Source: Sepioteuthis lessoniana (Eukaryota; Mollusca; Cephalopoda; Myopsida; Loliginidae). Taken from it: 64,000 nt of DNA. The stretch lies in assembly GCA_963585895.1 (NCBI GenBank), contig OY757921.1, forward strand, positions 86,577,177 through 86,641,176. The letters run 5' to 3'. Below are positions 32,258 through 42,169 of this stretch, piece by piece. Under the pieces are notes generated by a model. The model was not told the origin of the DNA, ran no database searches, and was given only the letters and a program-made list of their open reading frames with translations. Both the position numbers and the translations under genes were made by a program. Numbering within the stretch: the stretch's first letter is position 1; every line of letters begins with the position of its first letter.

Positions 32258-33598
32258 TTATTTGAATTGCCATTCACCATATCGGTTGGGTGTCTTGCCT
32301 GTGTTGACTCTCTTCAGACGTGGTTGTCTTTCAGCCATGTCTGGTTGTTGCTGTTCGATGTTTTGTTCACTGTCATTACTGGTGATATCTTGTTTGTGGT
32401 TTGTTTTCGTCATGTTGCTATGTTTTGGTTTAGTTGTGAGTCTTAAGTGTTTCCTATTTCTCACTAGACTTTTCCCATTTTCCAGTTCGATCATGTATCG
32501 TCGGTATTCAAACTTTTCTATGACAACTGCCCTTTTCCAATATTGGCTCCTGCCATATGGCTGCACAGTCACCTGGTCACCTTCTCTTAATTCTATCAGG
32601 TCATGGGCATTTTTGTCATAGTATTTCTTTTGATGTTGTTTTGCCTTTTGTATTTTAGTTTTTGTTTCTTCCATATTAAATGGGGATAGAAATTTCTTCA
32701 TCGTAGGCAGTACACTTCTCAATTGTCTTCCAAAGAATCTCTGTGCTGGGGACATTCCTATGGATTTTGATGGTGTGTTGGTGAATTCTAGTATGGCCAG
32801 ACAAGGATCGCTGTTTTCATTATTGCATTTTTTTATGATGCTTTTTATTTGTTTTACAGCTGATTCTGCCATTCCATTGGAGTTTGGCATCTCTGGTGAG
32901 CAGGGATTCCATCTAAATCCGTATTTATGGGACAATTCTCTCATCATCTTGTTATCAAATTCAGGGCCCCCATCACTTACAACTTCTTCTGGGATGCCAT
33001 ATCTCATGAAGTGTTTCCTTATCAGCTTGATTGTGCACCATGATGATGTTCTGTGAAGTCGATCAACCAAGGTGTAATTGGAGAAATAATCCACACAGAT
33101 TAGGTATTTCCTTCCATCCAGTGTCATGGTATCGAGGCCAATACGTTGGAATGGGTATTCTGGCACTGGTCTTGTGATTAGTGTCTCTTTGCTATTTCTT
33201 GCAGAATATCTGCTACACTGTTTACAGTCGATATAACATTCCTGTAGTTCGTGCCTCATTCCTGGCCAGAAGATTGTGTCTCGGGCGCGTCTCATGTTAC
33301 TTTCAACTGTTAAATGGCTTGTGTGTGCCTTCTTCTTCATGACATATCTCATTGAGGCAGGTACAAAGACTCTGTCTTTATAAAATATTAGATTATCCTT
33401 TGTTGACAGGTAGTCTCTGAATTTATACAGGTGCTTCAACTGAGGTTCAAGGACTTTATATTGCATTGGGAATCCTTGTTTAATAAGTTTTATGAGCTTC
33501 TGTAGATCCTTATCTTCTTTGGTGGCACTGACTAGCCTGTCTCTGGTCTGTTCACTTACAGCAAGAAATTCTAACAGATTCACTTCACTGAAATTAAA
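32258..33598 (-). pseudogene. Integrase region of the gypsy-type pol
   Basis: About 445 codons follow, in the same frame, a TAG stop at the end of RNase H. The zinc-binding HHCC domain is visible as AHTSHLTV and CYIDCKQCSRYSA. The catalytic core shows GLDTMTLDGRKYLICVDYFS, VVSDGGPEFDN and NSNGMAESAVKQI, so all three acidic residues (D, D, E) are present. A C-terminal domain with REGDQVTVQP and YWKRAVVIEKFEYR follows, then a polar tail ending in TAA at 32258-32260. The enzyme would insert the cDNA. This module is intact in itself, but it is fused to the pol frame and has no natural start of its own. Confidence 0.93.
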
Positions 33599-35026
33599 CT
33601 AGAAATTGTCATCCTCTACTGGGGCTCGCGAAAGAGCATCAGCAATGATTATGTCACTGCCCTTTTTGTATGTTATTTTGTAATCAAACTTTTGTATTGA
33701 AAGCACCATTCTTAACAGTCTTTTTGGTACTTCGTTTAGAGGCTTGTTGCTGATTGCTTCAAATGGTTTGTGGTCTGACTCTATTGTTACATGTCTTCCG
33801 TAACAAAAGTCACTAAACTTGTGTAGTCCAAACACAACGGCTCTCATCGCTTTTTCAATTGGTGCATAGTTCTTTTCATTGTCGTTCCACACCTTTGATG
33901 CGTATGATACTGGTTTTCCATTCTGTAGGAGGACAGCTCCCACACCGACATAAGAAGTGTCAGTCTGTATCGTGACTGGCTTTTCTAAGTCATAGTAAGC
34001 CAAGATAGGTGTGTTTGCTATAGCTTTCTTTATGTCTTCGAATTCTCTTTGTTGTACCTCCGCCCATTGGAAAATCTTGTCCTTCCGCGTTAGCCTGTTT
34101 AGAGGTTCACATTTTGTCGTCAGTGTGTGATCAAATTTCGAGAGGTATTTAACCATTCCTATGAAGCGTCTTAGATTATGCAAATCGTGAGGTGCTGGGA
34201 ACTCTATGATTGCCCGTATTTTTTCTTCATCAGGCTTCAAGGCTGTGTTAGTCAGTGTATGACCCATGTAAGTGACTTCCTCTGCGAGGAATTTGCATTT
34301 GTCGAGGTTAATTTTTATGTTTCTTTCTCTGCATCTCTGCAAATATGCCCACAGGTTCTGGTTGTGGTTATTAATGGCTTGGTCTGAGTTGTTTCCAAAC
34401 CCTTCAACCAGACAGTCATCTTGAATAATGCTAACCCTGTTTATCCCTTGGAACTGTTCGATCATTTTTGTTTGGAATGCTTTGCTGGCTGGTGTGATAC
34501 CCATAGGTAATCTTTTGTATCGATAATTGCCCTGAGGTGTTCCGAAGGCAGTCAGTTCTCTTGCCTTGTCGTTCAACTTGCAATGCCAGTATCCACTTCT
34601 TACGTCCAATTTACTAAATTTTATTGCGTTTTTATTTGCAAACCTGTGTGTGATGGATTCCAAGCTTGGTACTTGGCAGTGGTAGTTGTTGATCAGTGCC
34701 TTGTTTAATGGTTTGGGGTCTAAACATATCCGAAGTTTTCCGCTGCGTTTTCTTTCAATCACATAGCTTTTGAGCCATGAGCTAGGTCCTTCCAGTTTCT
34801 CAATTATATTGTCCCTCATCATTTTTTCTAGTTCTTGTTTAAATTGTTTTTCCAGTGCAAATGGGACACCTCTTATGGGTTGTTGTGTAGGAACTGTGCA
34901 TGGCTCTGTTTGAAGTGTTAGTTCGCCTTCAAATTCACCAACTCTCTCTTCAAAAACGTCTGGGAATTCTAGTAGAATCCCTTTGAGGGAATCATCAATG
35001 TCTAGTTTTCTTATGTTTTTCAGGGC
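33599..35026 (-). pseudogene. Reverse transcriptase and RNase H region of pol
   Basis: In one frame on minus the sequence begins after a TAA stop with IDDSLKGILLEFPDVFEERV and the linker PTQQPIRGVPF. The palm shows SGKLRICLDPKPLNKA, FSKLDVRSGYWHCKL and LPMGITPASKAFQ. The usual Y(I/V)DD box reads IQDDCLV, with both aspartates kept. RNase H shows TIQTDTSYVGVGAVLLQ, SYASKVWNDNEKNYAPIEKA, ESDHKPFEAI and DALSRAPV. It ends in an in-frame TAG at 33599-33601, after which the integrase continues without a frame shift. The stop splits what is normally one polyprotein. Confidence 0.93.
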
Positions 35027-35610
35027 TTATTCTTTGAGGTCATTGCATTCTACAGCTGAAACTGTCGAGTCAAACTGATCTAGGTTGAACCGTATTAAAT
35101 TTAGCTTTTGGCAAAGACTACAACTTAAAATTGGTTGTACCTTCTCATTCACAACCATGACTGAGGCTGTCACTTTTCTTCTGTTGACAGGGTTGATAAG
35201 TTCTACCGTCATTGTTCCTTCGGTTCTGACCTTTTTCCCTCTGTATACAGTAAAATCAAGTTTCTTACCTTTTTTTAGTAAGTGCTCCATCTTGTCCTTG
35301 ACGAATGTTGCAGGAATTACATTTACAGTTGCTCCAGAATCTATCATGAATTTAATGGGCTTCCCGTTTAATTTTAAATTCGCATGAACTTTGTGAATTG
35401 TCTCCCCTACAACGTGAAAAAGTTCGTTAACTTTTTTTTCGCTCTGGTTATCTTTGCAAACTTTTGATTTGGCGAAATAGTTTTTTCTTTTGCATCTAAA
35501 ACATTCCTGACCATAAGCTGGACAGTTTCTGGTTCCTTTTACATGGCTTCTCTGACAATAAATGCATCCATATTGTTTTTTTTTCTTCCAGTCGCATTGA
35601 TATCTTATGT
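35027..35610 (-). pseudogene. Zinc knuckle and aspartic protease region
   Basis: Reading minus from about 35610, two cysteine motifs appear, CIYCQRSHVKGTRNC and CFRCKRKNYFAKSKVC. In the second, the position that is histidine in a CCHC knuckle is tyrosine. The protease follows with FMIDSGATVNVIPA, the DSG active site, and ILSCSLCQKLNLI. The frame ends in TAA at 35027-35029, then the reverse transcriptase continues in the same frame. In an intact element the protease would cut the polyprotein. Confidence 0.85.
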
Positions 35611-36264
35611 GTCGTCATCGACATTTAATTTTTCGTATTTTTCAATTTTTTGCGACTGGATTTTACTTTGTTCTGCATCGGTCAATACAGTGTGTCAGGG
35701 TTAAATCTGGTTCCCTCAGGAGAATTTCGCGCGTTTTTTGTTTTTTTTATCGTGTATTCCTTTTAATATTTGTAATTTTATCATATCGTTCTCAGTAACG
35801 TTATTCCATTCACAATCTTTAGAACTCGATTTCAAATTTAACAAATAGTCCTCAAAGCTTTCATCATTACTTTGTTCTTTCCGTAGGAATTCCACTCTGT
35901 CTACAGTCAATGTTTTCATAGGTTTGCAGTAGTCCTTGAATGCTTCGATAACCATTTCAAGTTTTTTTTCGTCATCATTTTCAATCGTCTCTCCTTTTGC
36001 ATTTTTAATTGTTAGGGTTTTGTATATTTGTCGACCCTTTTTTCCTAAAAGGTAAATAAACAAACTTCTTTTTTTCTTTTCAACATTTGCAGCTTTTGTG
36101 GTACTATCTCCACCCTCGCTTTCAAATTTCTGAAATTCAAAAAAAAGATTCACTTCTTCAAGCCACTCGTTAAAGGCTTTATGCAAATTTCTTACTGTCA
36201 TGTTAAAACTTTGGGGTGGGTTGATTGACATCATCTTTGATGTTTTAAATAAAGTAGTACTCAC
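35611..36264 (-). pseudogene. Gag region
   Basis: A 182-codon stretch from ATG at 36262-36264 shows NLHKAFNEWLEEVNLFFEFQ, LGKKGRQIYKTL, IEAFKDYCKPMKTLTVDRVE and LRKEQSNDESFEDYLLNLKS, the capsid-like pattern of gypsy-type gag. Near 35716 the frame is lost at an AAAAAAAACAAAAAAC run. A second frame continues with REILLREPDLTL and later KIQSQKIEKYEK. At least two frame changes separate it from the zinc knuckle. Confidence 0.85.
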
Positions 36265-36286
36265 TCAGATTATCGTCAAGTTCGTC

Positions 36287-36298
36287 CTTCTGACACCA
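36287..36298 (-). promoter_or_regulatory. Primer binding site, tRNA-Leu type
   Basis: Directly next to the 5' LTR the minus strand reads TGGTGTCAGAAG, complementary to the 3' end of animal leucine tRNAs (CTTCTGACACCA). There is no spacer between LTR and site. Confidence 0.85.
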
Positions 36299-36441
36299 TG
36301 TTTAGTCGGAATAACTCCAAGACTCATGTGTGACAACACACGTGCTTTATTGCTGCCATCTTTTTCTGATTGTGTCCCAGTAAAAAGGCCCCTTAAGGCA
36401 TTACCAATATTGGGCCGCTTATGTATATAAGACGACCAACA
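36299..36441 (-). repeat. 5' LTR, 143 bp
   Basis: Identical in length to the 3' LTR. On minus it carries a TATA-box-like CTTATATACATAAG near its start and an AATAAA polyadenylation signal (GCAATAAAGCACG) near its end, the expected U3-R order in a very short LTR. Confidence 0.95.
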
Positions 36442-36745
36442 CACATGAGTGTTGCTAACGTTGAGTTAAAACTTGTTTGCACGCGGGCATTGCTAATGTC
36501 AAGTTAAAACTTGTTTGCACGCGAGTGTTGCTATCGTTTAGTTAAAACTTGTTTACACACGAGTGTTGCCATTGTTGAATTAAAACTTGTTTGCACACGA
36601 GTGTTGCTATTGTTGAGTTAAAACTTGTTTGCACATGAGTGTTGCTATTGTTGAGTTAAAACGTGTTTGCACACTCGTGTGCGAACAAGTTTTAACTCAA
36701 CGATTGCAAACGCACGTGCCGTGTGCAAACAAGTTTTAACTCATT
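36442..36745. repeat. 38-bp minisatellite, right part, with inverted right end
   Basis: The array resumes directly after the LTR element with CACATGAGTGTTGCTAACG. About six forward units run to 36675. Then the orientation flips at ACACTCGTGTGC and about two reversed units end near 36745. With the left part, the original array was about 1.1 kb with inverted units at both ends. Confidence 0.93.
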
Positions 36746-36769
36746 TTAAAAATGCAATTCCCGATAACC

Positions 36770-36935
36770 ATATCATCTATATCCATTTAAATGCACAGAA
36801 ACAAATGATTGATGTTAAATTGTTGATATTACATAGTAATACTTGAAAGCCTTTGACATTGTGCAAACTAATGATTGATAGTCAATAAAATTATTCCTAT
36901 TAGATAGCAATAGGTGCGACAATTTTACTCTGTAC
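36770..36935 (-). repeat. ~70-bp units of the composite repeat
   Basis: Two or three units with AATTGTTGATATTACATAGTAA, ACTTGAAAGCCTTTGACATT and GTGCAAACTAATGATTGA lie directly outside the minisatellite, as on its left side. A decayed tail motif follows near 37018-37065. Confidence 0.55.
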
Positions 36936-37359
36936 CAAAAATGAGATATTGTTCGTTTAAAGTGTTGTCAACAAGATTTGTTAACAAATCAAATATATTT
37001 AATATATATGCATAAACAGGATTTGGCATCAAATGAACAAAGATATTTCATATGCTGTATTTATAAAAAAAAACCCACTAATTTCTATGATATTTATCTG
37101 TAACGGTATGAAAAATTTTAGTTTTGATTATAAATGTATATTTCTTACTGCCACTTCCTCGCGGATATGGTGAGGCATATGGACGAAAAGAAAAACGATT
37201 TATATTGTGTCGTGTTTAAAACACACACCTAAATGACCTTGTGGGAGGTTGGATGAATATCAAATGTGCACCTGACTTTTGGACTGAAAAATTTTGTGTC
37301 TTATATTGATATACTTTACGATACTTATCTGTTAGTTACCATTGTATACCCCGTGACGA

Positions 37360-37560
37360 CGGGCCGTTTTAATAATTTTACGCGCCTTGTTAGTTGTCTG
37401 GCAATTATTTGTGATACCATCGTCAGAATAGTGATAAAGGGGTTCTTATTTTTCCAAAGTCTGAAAGTTAAAGAAAACAGGTGACTGGGTTCGATCCCGC
37501 TTATTTCAAAGTCATAAACAAGCTCTTTAACCATAACGCCACGGAGACTACCTCCACCCT
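37360..37560 (-). repeat. SINE-4, tRNA-derived repeat
   Basis: On minus, 37555-37485 reads CCGTGGCGTTATGGTTAAAG as A box and GGGATCGAACCCAGTCAC as B box, the best-conserved B box in the window. The body contains CTTTAACTTTCAGACTTTGG and AAAACGGCCCGTCGTCAC. The tRNA-like part lacks a full cloverleaf and is followed by a long body, so it is a SINE and not a tRNA gene. Only one copy is seen. Confidence 0.65.
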
Positions 37561-37589
37561 TGGTAGAGAATTTGGGGAATTGTATGTTA

Positions 37590-37800
37590 ATACTCCTATT
37601 ATAGCTGCTGCTCTGACTTACACTGTCAGAGTAGTTTGGAATTGGCTGACTGCATCCCCTGTAGAGGATTAAGACCTCCACCAAAAAGGGAGTACTGGGT
37701 ATGATAGTGAACTGCATCTGAGGGGATGTGGAGTGGACTTTCATTGGCATTGCTCCCTAATGCAATCTGTGTGGAAGTTTTAATACCGGTTAGATCCCTG
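37590..37800 (-). repeat. Core repeat
   Basis: In reverse orientation: TTGGCTGACTGCATCCCCTG, AAGACCTCCACCAAAAAGGG, GATGTGGAGTGGACTTTCAT, TTGCTCCCTAATGC and TACCGGTTAGATCCC. Confidence 0.6.
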
Positions 37801-37804
37801 TGAA

Positions 37805-37885
37805 TGTTTGGTATGGTTAGGTTAAGTTTTATAGCATATCAACTATCGTAGGCTATTCAATGTCAAATCCTGTTTATATATATAT

Positions 37886-37949
<64 letters not shown>

Positions 37950-38012
37950 CGTATTTTGGTTAAGATTTATGTCATATCAGCCATTATAGATTATTTAATG
38001 CCAAATCATATA

Positions 38013-38071
<59 letters not shown>

Positions 38072-38340
38072 CAAAGAATTCAGTTTAGCATAAATACATT
38101 GTTTAGTTCAATTTGACCCATGGATAGAACTCTGTCCTGTGCTGCCACTCTGGGCCAGGGTGAACCTGATAGCTATAGTAATAAAGTGATAATCTGCATT
38201 TCCCAAACCTCCAGCATTGCTGGGGCCTCATCATCAAATTGTTTAGTGTCATATCCAGGATACTCATCGTGGGGTCTTACTCGTCTGCAGAGATACAGTC
38301 GGTGTATTCAACGGCCCCAGCTGACAGGGCCTTAGACACA
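37805..38340 (+). repeat. Composite repeat with two TA microsatellites
   Basis: Two tail motifs (37812-37870 and 37955-38010) are each followed by a long TA run (37874-37944 and 38015-38070). A short internal unit (AATTCAGTTTAGCATAAATA) and a core follow at 38105-38335 (CAATTTGACCCATGGATAG to ACGGCCCCAGCTGACAGGG). The TA runs replace most of the internal units found in other copies, showing that the variable middle of this family tolerates microsatellite growth. Confidence 0.75.
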
Positions 38341-38344
38341 TTTA

Positions 38345-38525
38345 TTCACGTTGTGAAGTGAATGAGGTCATTTTTGGCACACAGCTAAATTGTTCCAAGT
38401 AATGCTATGCATCATTACCAATTCAATTAAATATGATTCATTTGTTGAATTACAGTTAAATGATCAAACAGTTCAATTTCATCATGCAGACGTATGTCAT
38501 TTGTTTGCACACAGTTTAAATGTCA
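38345..38525 (+). repeat. ~70-bp units of the composite repeat
   Basis: Three units with GGCACACAGCTAAATTGTTC, AAGTAATGCTATGCATCATT and TTTGCACACAGTTTAAATGTC lie between two forward cores. Confidence 0.6.
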
Positions 38526-38742
38526 ATCACTTCTATTTGACCAAGAGATAGAACCTTTTTAGGTGCTACCTCGGAGCAATGGTTATGAAGGGGTATTTTA
38601 CATTTCCCGAAAGCTCCAATACTGGAGCCTCGTCATCAAGTTGTTTTGAGTTCTATCCAGGAGACTCGTTAGGGCGGGTCTTCCCCCCCCCTCTGGAGAG
38701 ATGCAGTCGATGTATTCTCCAGCCCCAGCCGATTAAGCACTG
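38526..38742 (+). repeat. Core repeat
   Basis: TTCTATTTGACCAAGAGATAG, GAGCAATGGTTATGAAGGG, CATTTCCCGAAAGCTCCAA, CTATCCAGGAGACTCGTTAG and CTCCAGCCCCAGCCGATTA. A short deletion removes the CGGGCCAGAGTGGACC part. Confidence 0.68.
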
Positions 38743-39024
38743 TTTATGTTTTAAATCATTCTACGTCAAAATTATGAATGTTGGAGAGTATTGCGTATTC
38801 TGGGAGACATTAACAATGCCGTAGTTTTGACATCTACTCGACTTCCGATTTCCAGTTATTCCAGTTGATTTACTAAGCTTTTGTGAATCGTCCTGAGCAG
38901 ACCAGTTACGATTGCTATCACCATCAACTTCATGGTTCATTGATTTATGACTATTACTATTTTACTCTTTCGAGAGTTTTTCAAACTAGCCTTAGCTGGT
39001 ATGATGGTTTTTCACTAAAGTGTG

Positions 39025-39670
39025 AGTGACAGCAAGTCTCCTCAAGTCTCCAGGACACTTCTCAGTATTCTGGCCATTCTTAATAATGGTGTTGTATGGA
39101 TGGTCTGCACTTTTCCTCTGATTTCAAAATATTCTAGTCCCTTTAAAAATCCTTTGGGGATTGTTCCAAGTACACCAAAGACAGTTGGCATCACCGTCAC
39201 CTTCAGGTTCCATCTTTTTTTCTAGCAAGGTCTAGCTACTTATCTCTTTTTTCGCTTTTTTAAATTCCACTCCCTTGTTTGCCGAGACAACAGAGTCTAT
39301 AAATCGGCTGGCTCTTTTTTTAATCACAAGGTTTGGTCGTCTGGCCGAGATTAAGTGATCTGTTTGTATTTCATAATCCCAGAGAACTTTAGGTATCTCA
39401 TCCCCCAGGACGGTTTTCACTTCGGATGGTCAAATTTAAATTACTTGCACAATTCCCAATGGATCACCTTCCCCACCCAGTCGTGTCTTGTCTTCTACTC
39501 TTTTTGCGCTAATTTTCTACATTCGCTTATATTGTGATTGATCGTTTCGTCTATCACCACGTAATATACATCTGCTCTTCTGTTGCATCTGATCTATTTT
39601 TCCTTTATGGCGTTGATTTGTATTGCAATCAGAAGAGATTCCGTTTCTTTCTTAAGGTTTTGACAAGAAA
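39025..39670 (-). pseudogene. LINE-B C-terminal region
   Basis: Reading minus, the segments come in the LINE-B order: a degenerate cysteine/histidine stretch with ETINHNISECRKLAQKE, RHDWVGKVIHWELC, KVLWDYEIQTDHLISARRP, KVTVMPTVFGVLGTIPKGFL and LLRMARILRSVLET. This is the region after the polymerase of a non-LTR retrotransposon, including a zinc-finger-like CxxC...H...C motif. Stops and frame changes are frequent. The longest open part is 62 codons. Compare the longer copy at 56440-57700. Confidence 0.7.
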
Positions 39671-39739
39671 GAATGAAAATAACTAATTTCAATGGAAGGT
39701 TGAAAATATAGTCATGATTATCACCAAGTAGAAATAAAT

Positions 39740-40200
39740 ACAATTTTTACATTAAATAGTCTGTGAGGGGTTAATATCCCGTTAAACAAATAAATTAAAC
39801 CAAACCTCCTGAACTTTGATCCAACTTGTTTTCTTGTTGGGACTGATACTTCAAATTTTCTCTGATTTGGTTTTATTTGAGGGAGTTTTCTATGTTTCCG
39901 CGACATCCCCCTAATTGAGGTGAAAATCGATTTTGGTATTTTATGAAGAGCTCCTTCTACATTGCTTACAGCGTTTTATTATATCTTTGTTCTCTGGTAG
40001 TAACTGTTTGTATAATTTGTTTCAATAGTTCCTTGGCTACTTTAAGATCATCTTGAGTCTTAATTGCATTTCTTTGTGTTTTTCTAAAGTTTACGTACAT
40101 CGATAGATGAACTTTGTTCATTAATTCTATTTCGTAAGGCCAAGTTCTTTGAGAATTATTACTGTTTCTACCAGGATCTTTTGCTTCCACTGAGGAACTT
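39740..40200 (-). pseudogene. Probable upstream part of a LINE-type ORF
   Basis: 39740-39815 is a plus-strand tail motif (GGGGTTAATATCCCGTTAAAC). From 39820 to 40200 the minus strand is open in two pieces with DPGRNSNNSQRTWPYEIEL, KTQDDLKVAKELLKQIIQTV and SVPTRKQVGSKFR. The lysine-rich helical character resembles the region ahead of the polymerase domain in LINE ORFs, but I cannot place it with certainty. Confidence 0.35.
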
Positions 40201-40279
40201 AGTGTTGTTTTGTTTTGTTTTGTTTTTCGTGTTTTCTTTGAACCTGTTGGTGAGGATATATGCTACTATGTCGTTTAGT

Positions 40280-40430
40280 ATAGTACATTTGGTTTTATTG
40301 ATATATCAACTTTCGTGGGTAAGTTGATACCAAGGCTATCATTGTAAAAAAACAGCTGTGATACTATTTAATTCATACCTTAAGGGATAAGGAGGGTCTC
40401 CATCTTTTCCAAGAGTATTAGTCGGAACGT
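40280..40430 (-). repeat. SINE-1, truncated
   Basis: The tail motif (ATATCAACTTTCGTGGGTAA) and the part CATACCTTAAGGGATAAGGAG are present in reverse orientation. The tRNA-like head is missing because LINE-A sequence begins at about 40432. Confidence 0.55.
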
Positions 40431-40431
40431 A

Positions 40432-41172
40432 CTCCGCGAAAACAATTACCGACGCCGACTATGCCGATGACATAACGGTTCTGGCAAATCCATCCGACCA
40501 AGCCGAAACACTACTGCATAGCTTGGAACGAGCTGCCGCAGGTATTGGCCTCCATGTCAATGCACACAAAACGGAATACATCTGCTTTACTCAAACAGGT
40601 GACATTTCCACACTAGACGGAACTTCTCTGAAACTAGTAGACAAGTTCACCTACCAAGGAAGCAGTGTCTCATCAACCGAAAAAGACATCGACAAGCGGC
40701 TTACGAAGGCATGGATAGCTAACGATAGGCTATCGATCATATGTAAGTCAGACTGGCCGAAAAAATGAAAAGCAGTTTCTTGCAAGCAGCGGTCGTATCG
40801 ATACTGCTATATGGTTGCACCACTTGAATGGTAACTAAACGGCTGGAGAAAAAGATAGACGGCAATTACATGCTGCGAGCAATATTGAACAAGTCATGGA
40901 TGCAACACCCCACAAAGCACTGACTATACGGCCACTTGCCTCCCATCACGAAAACTATCCAATTTAGACGGACCAGACATGCAGGACACTGCTGGAGAAG
41001 TGGGGACGAGGTCATAAGTGATGTACTCCAATGGACCCCCTCATATGGCCGAATAAAAGCAGGACGTCCAACTCGGACATACATACAGCAGCTCTGTGAA
41101 GATACGGGATGTAGCCCTGAAGACCTGCCAGAAGCGATGAACGATAGTCGGAAAGTGAATCTAATAGCATGA
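40432..41172 (+). pseudogene. LINE-A 3' part with catalytic box
   Basis: The longest LINE-A copy on the C-terminal side. It begins in the palm with TITDADYADDITVLA; the YADD box is at 40460-40471 and is intact. LLHSLERAAAGIGLHVNAHK, EYICFTQTGDISTLDG and KLVDKFTYQGSSVSSTEKDI follow. The frame then shifts near 40765, and the rest (VVSILLYGCTT, TRHAGHCWRSGDEVISDVLQ, GRPTRTYIQQLCEDTGCSPE, PEAMND) is spread over frames. The 5' part of the ORF is missing. The ATG tail is not preserved. Confidence 0.8.
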
Positions 41173-41384
41173 CTGGAGATCGAAATTGCTTACTAGGTTG
41201 TCACACAGTCTAGAAAGTAAGCAATTACGCCACCGGGCTTACCAAGCTGGAGTGTAGTGTTTAAGAGCCGACTGAAAAGTCTAGATGAAGACTAAGATGC
41301 TTTATTTGGATGTGACGAAATAATGTTAATTTTTTCTGCATGAGCCCGTCATTGAGGTCTGGACTCTTCTTTGGTTGGGGACCT

Positions 41385-41725
41385 CGGCTGATGTAATGGT
41401 TAGCCTGCAAGACTACTAAAACTTTGCAAGTAAGTTTGACTCTCATCGGGTGTTCTATTCATATGATCTTGTGCTACATCTAAGTAAAAGCTTTACAAAT
41501 CACTACATATTTCTTCGGCAAGTGTTTAAGTGTTTCCTCAAAAAAGTCATCACGGCAGATATAACGTCATAATATGATATTTTCAGCCAATGATCTTTTC
41601 AGCCTCCATTCGTGACAGAATATATTTCTTTCAAACCCGTTTTGTCTATCATATATGGACCAATATCCCATATGTTTAATTTTCTGTTTTTAATTCTTTT
41701 TTGTTTACCTTTATCATCTAATCTG

Positions 41726-41792
<67 letters not shown>

Positions 41793-42110
41793 TTTTAATG
41801 ATTTAAAAAGATTTTAACCAAGCCTCTCGCTAATTTATATGTATTCGTTCACATTCAATAATTTTCTTATAAATGTAGATTTTCATTTAACGATACAGGG
41901 CAGACCTTTATGCTCCGTCGGCTGGGACCTTGTAAACGTTGACTGTATCATCTTCACCAGGATAGCCTCCCAGAAAATGTGGTAACCTAAGGGTCAACTT
42001 CTGAAGATTTGGAGAGTGTGGCGTAACCCTTTATTGCTCTTACTCGCGAAGCCACTCAGACCCTTAAATACTATCTTTGGGTCAAATATATATATATCAT
42101 TTGTATTCGT
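41385..42110 (+). repeat. ~700-bp tRNA-headed dispersed element, copy 1
   Basis: It starts with a tRNA-like head, CTGATGTAATGGTTAGCCTGC and AAGTTTGACTCTCATCGGG. A 300-base body follows with ACTACATATTTCTTCGGCAA and TCATAATATGATATTTTC, then a TA microsatellite at 41729-41789. Next are AACCAAGCCTCTCGCTAATT and TTCTTATAAATGTAGATTTTC, and a 190-base reversed core-like 3' part (GTCGGCTGGGACC ... GGGTCAAATA). A second copy with the same order is at 47350-48060. No ORF is present. The layout is that of an unusually long SINE that has picked up the core. Confidence 0.78.
41729..41789. repeat. (TA)n microsatellite
   Basis: A TA run of about 60 bases inside the ~700-bp element. The other copy has about 25 bases of TA at the same place. 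Confidence 0.96.
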
Positions 42111-42169
42111 TTGGACGGAATGCAAAAGAAAAAAAAATTCTTCTGAAATAGCTACACAAAAAAAACGTA

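Larger units (their letters stand above)
32081..36441 (-). mobile_element. Ty3/gypsy-type LTR retrotransposon, structurally complete
   Basis: A 4361-base element is bounded by two 143-base LTRs that start TG and end CA on both strands. The flanks carry an exact 5-base duplication, CACAT (32076-32080 and 36442-36446). Transcription runs on minus, so the 5' LTR is at 36299-36441. Gag and Pol domains follow in the order gag, zinc knuckle, protease, reverse transcriptase, RNase H, integrase, the Ty3/gypsy order. The LTRs differ at five of 143 positions, so the insertion is not recent. Pol has two in-frame stops and gag is frameshifted, so it is not autonomous. The insertion lies inside the 38-bp minisatellite. 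Confidence 0.95.

Noticed and set aside
32249..35387. Plus-strand open stretches of 65-119 codons inside the gypsy-type element.
   Set aside because: They are antisense shadows of gag and pol, whose domain motifs are all on minus.
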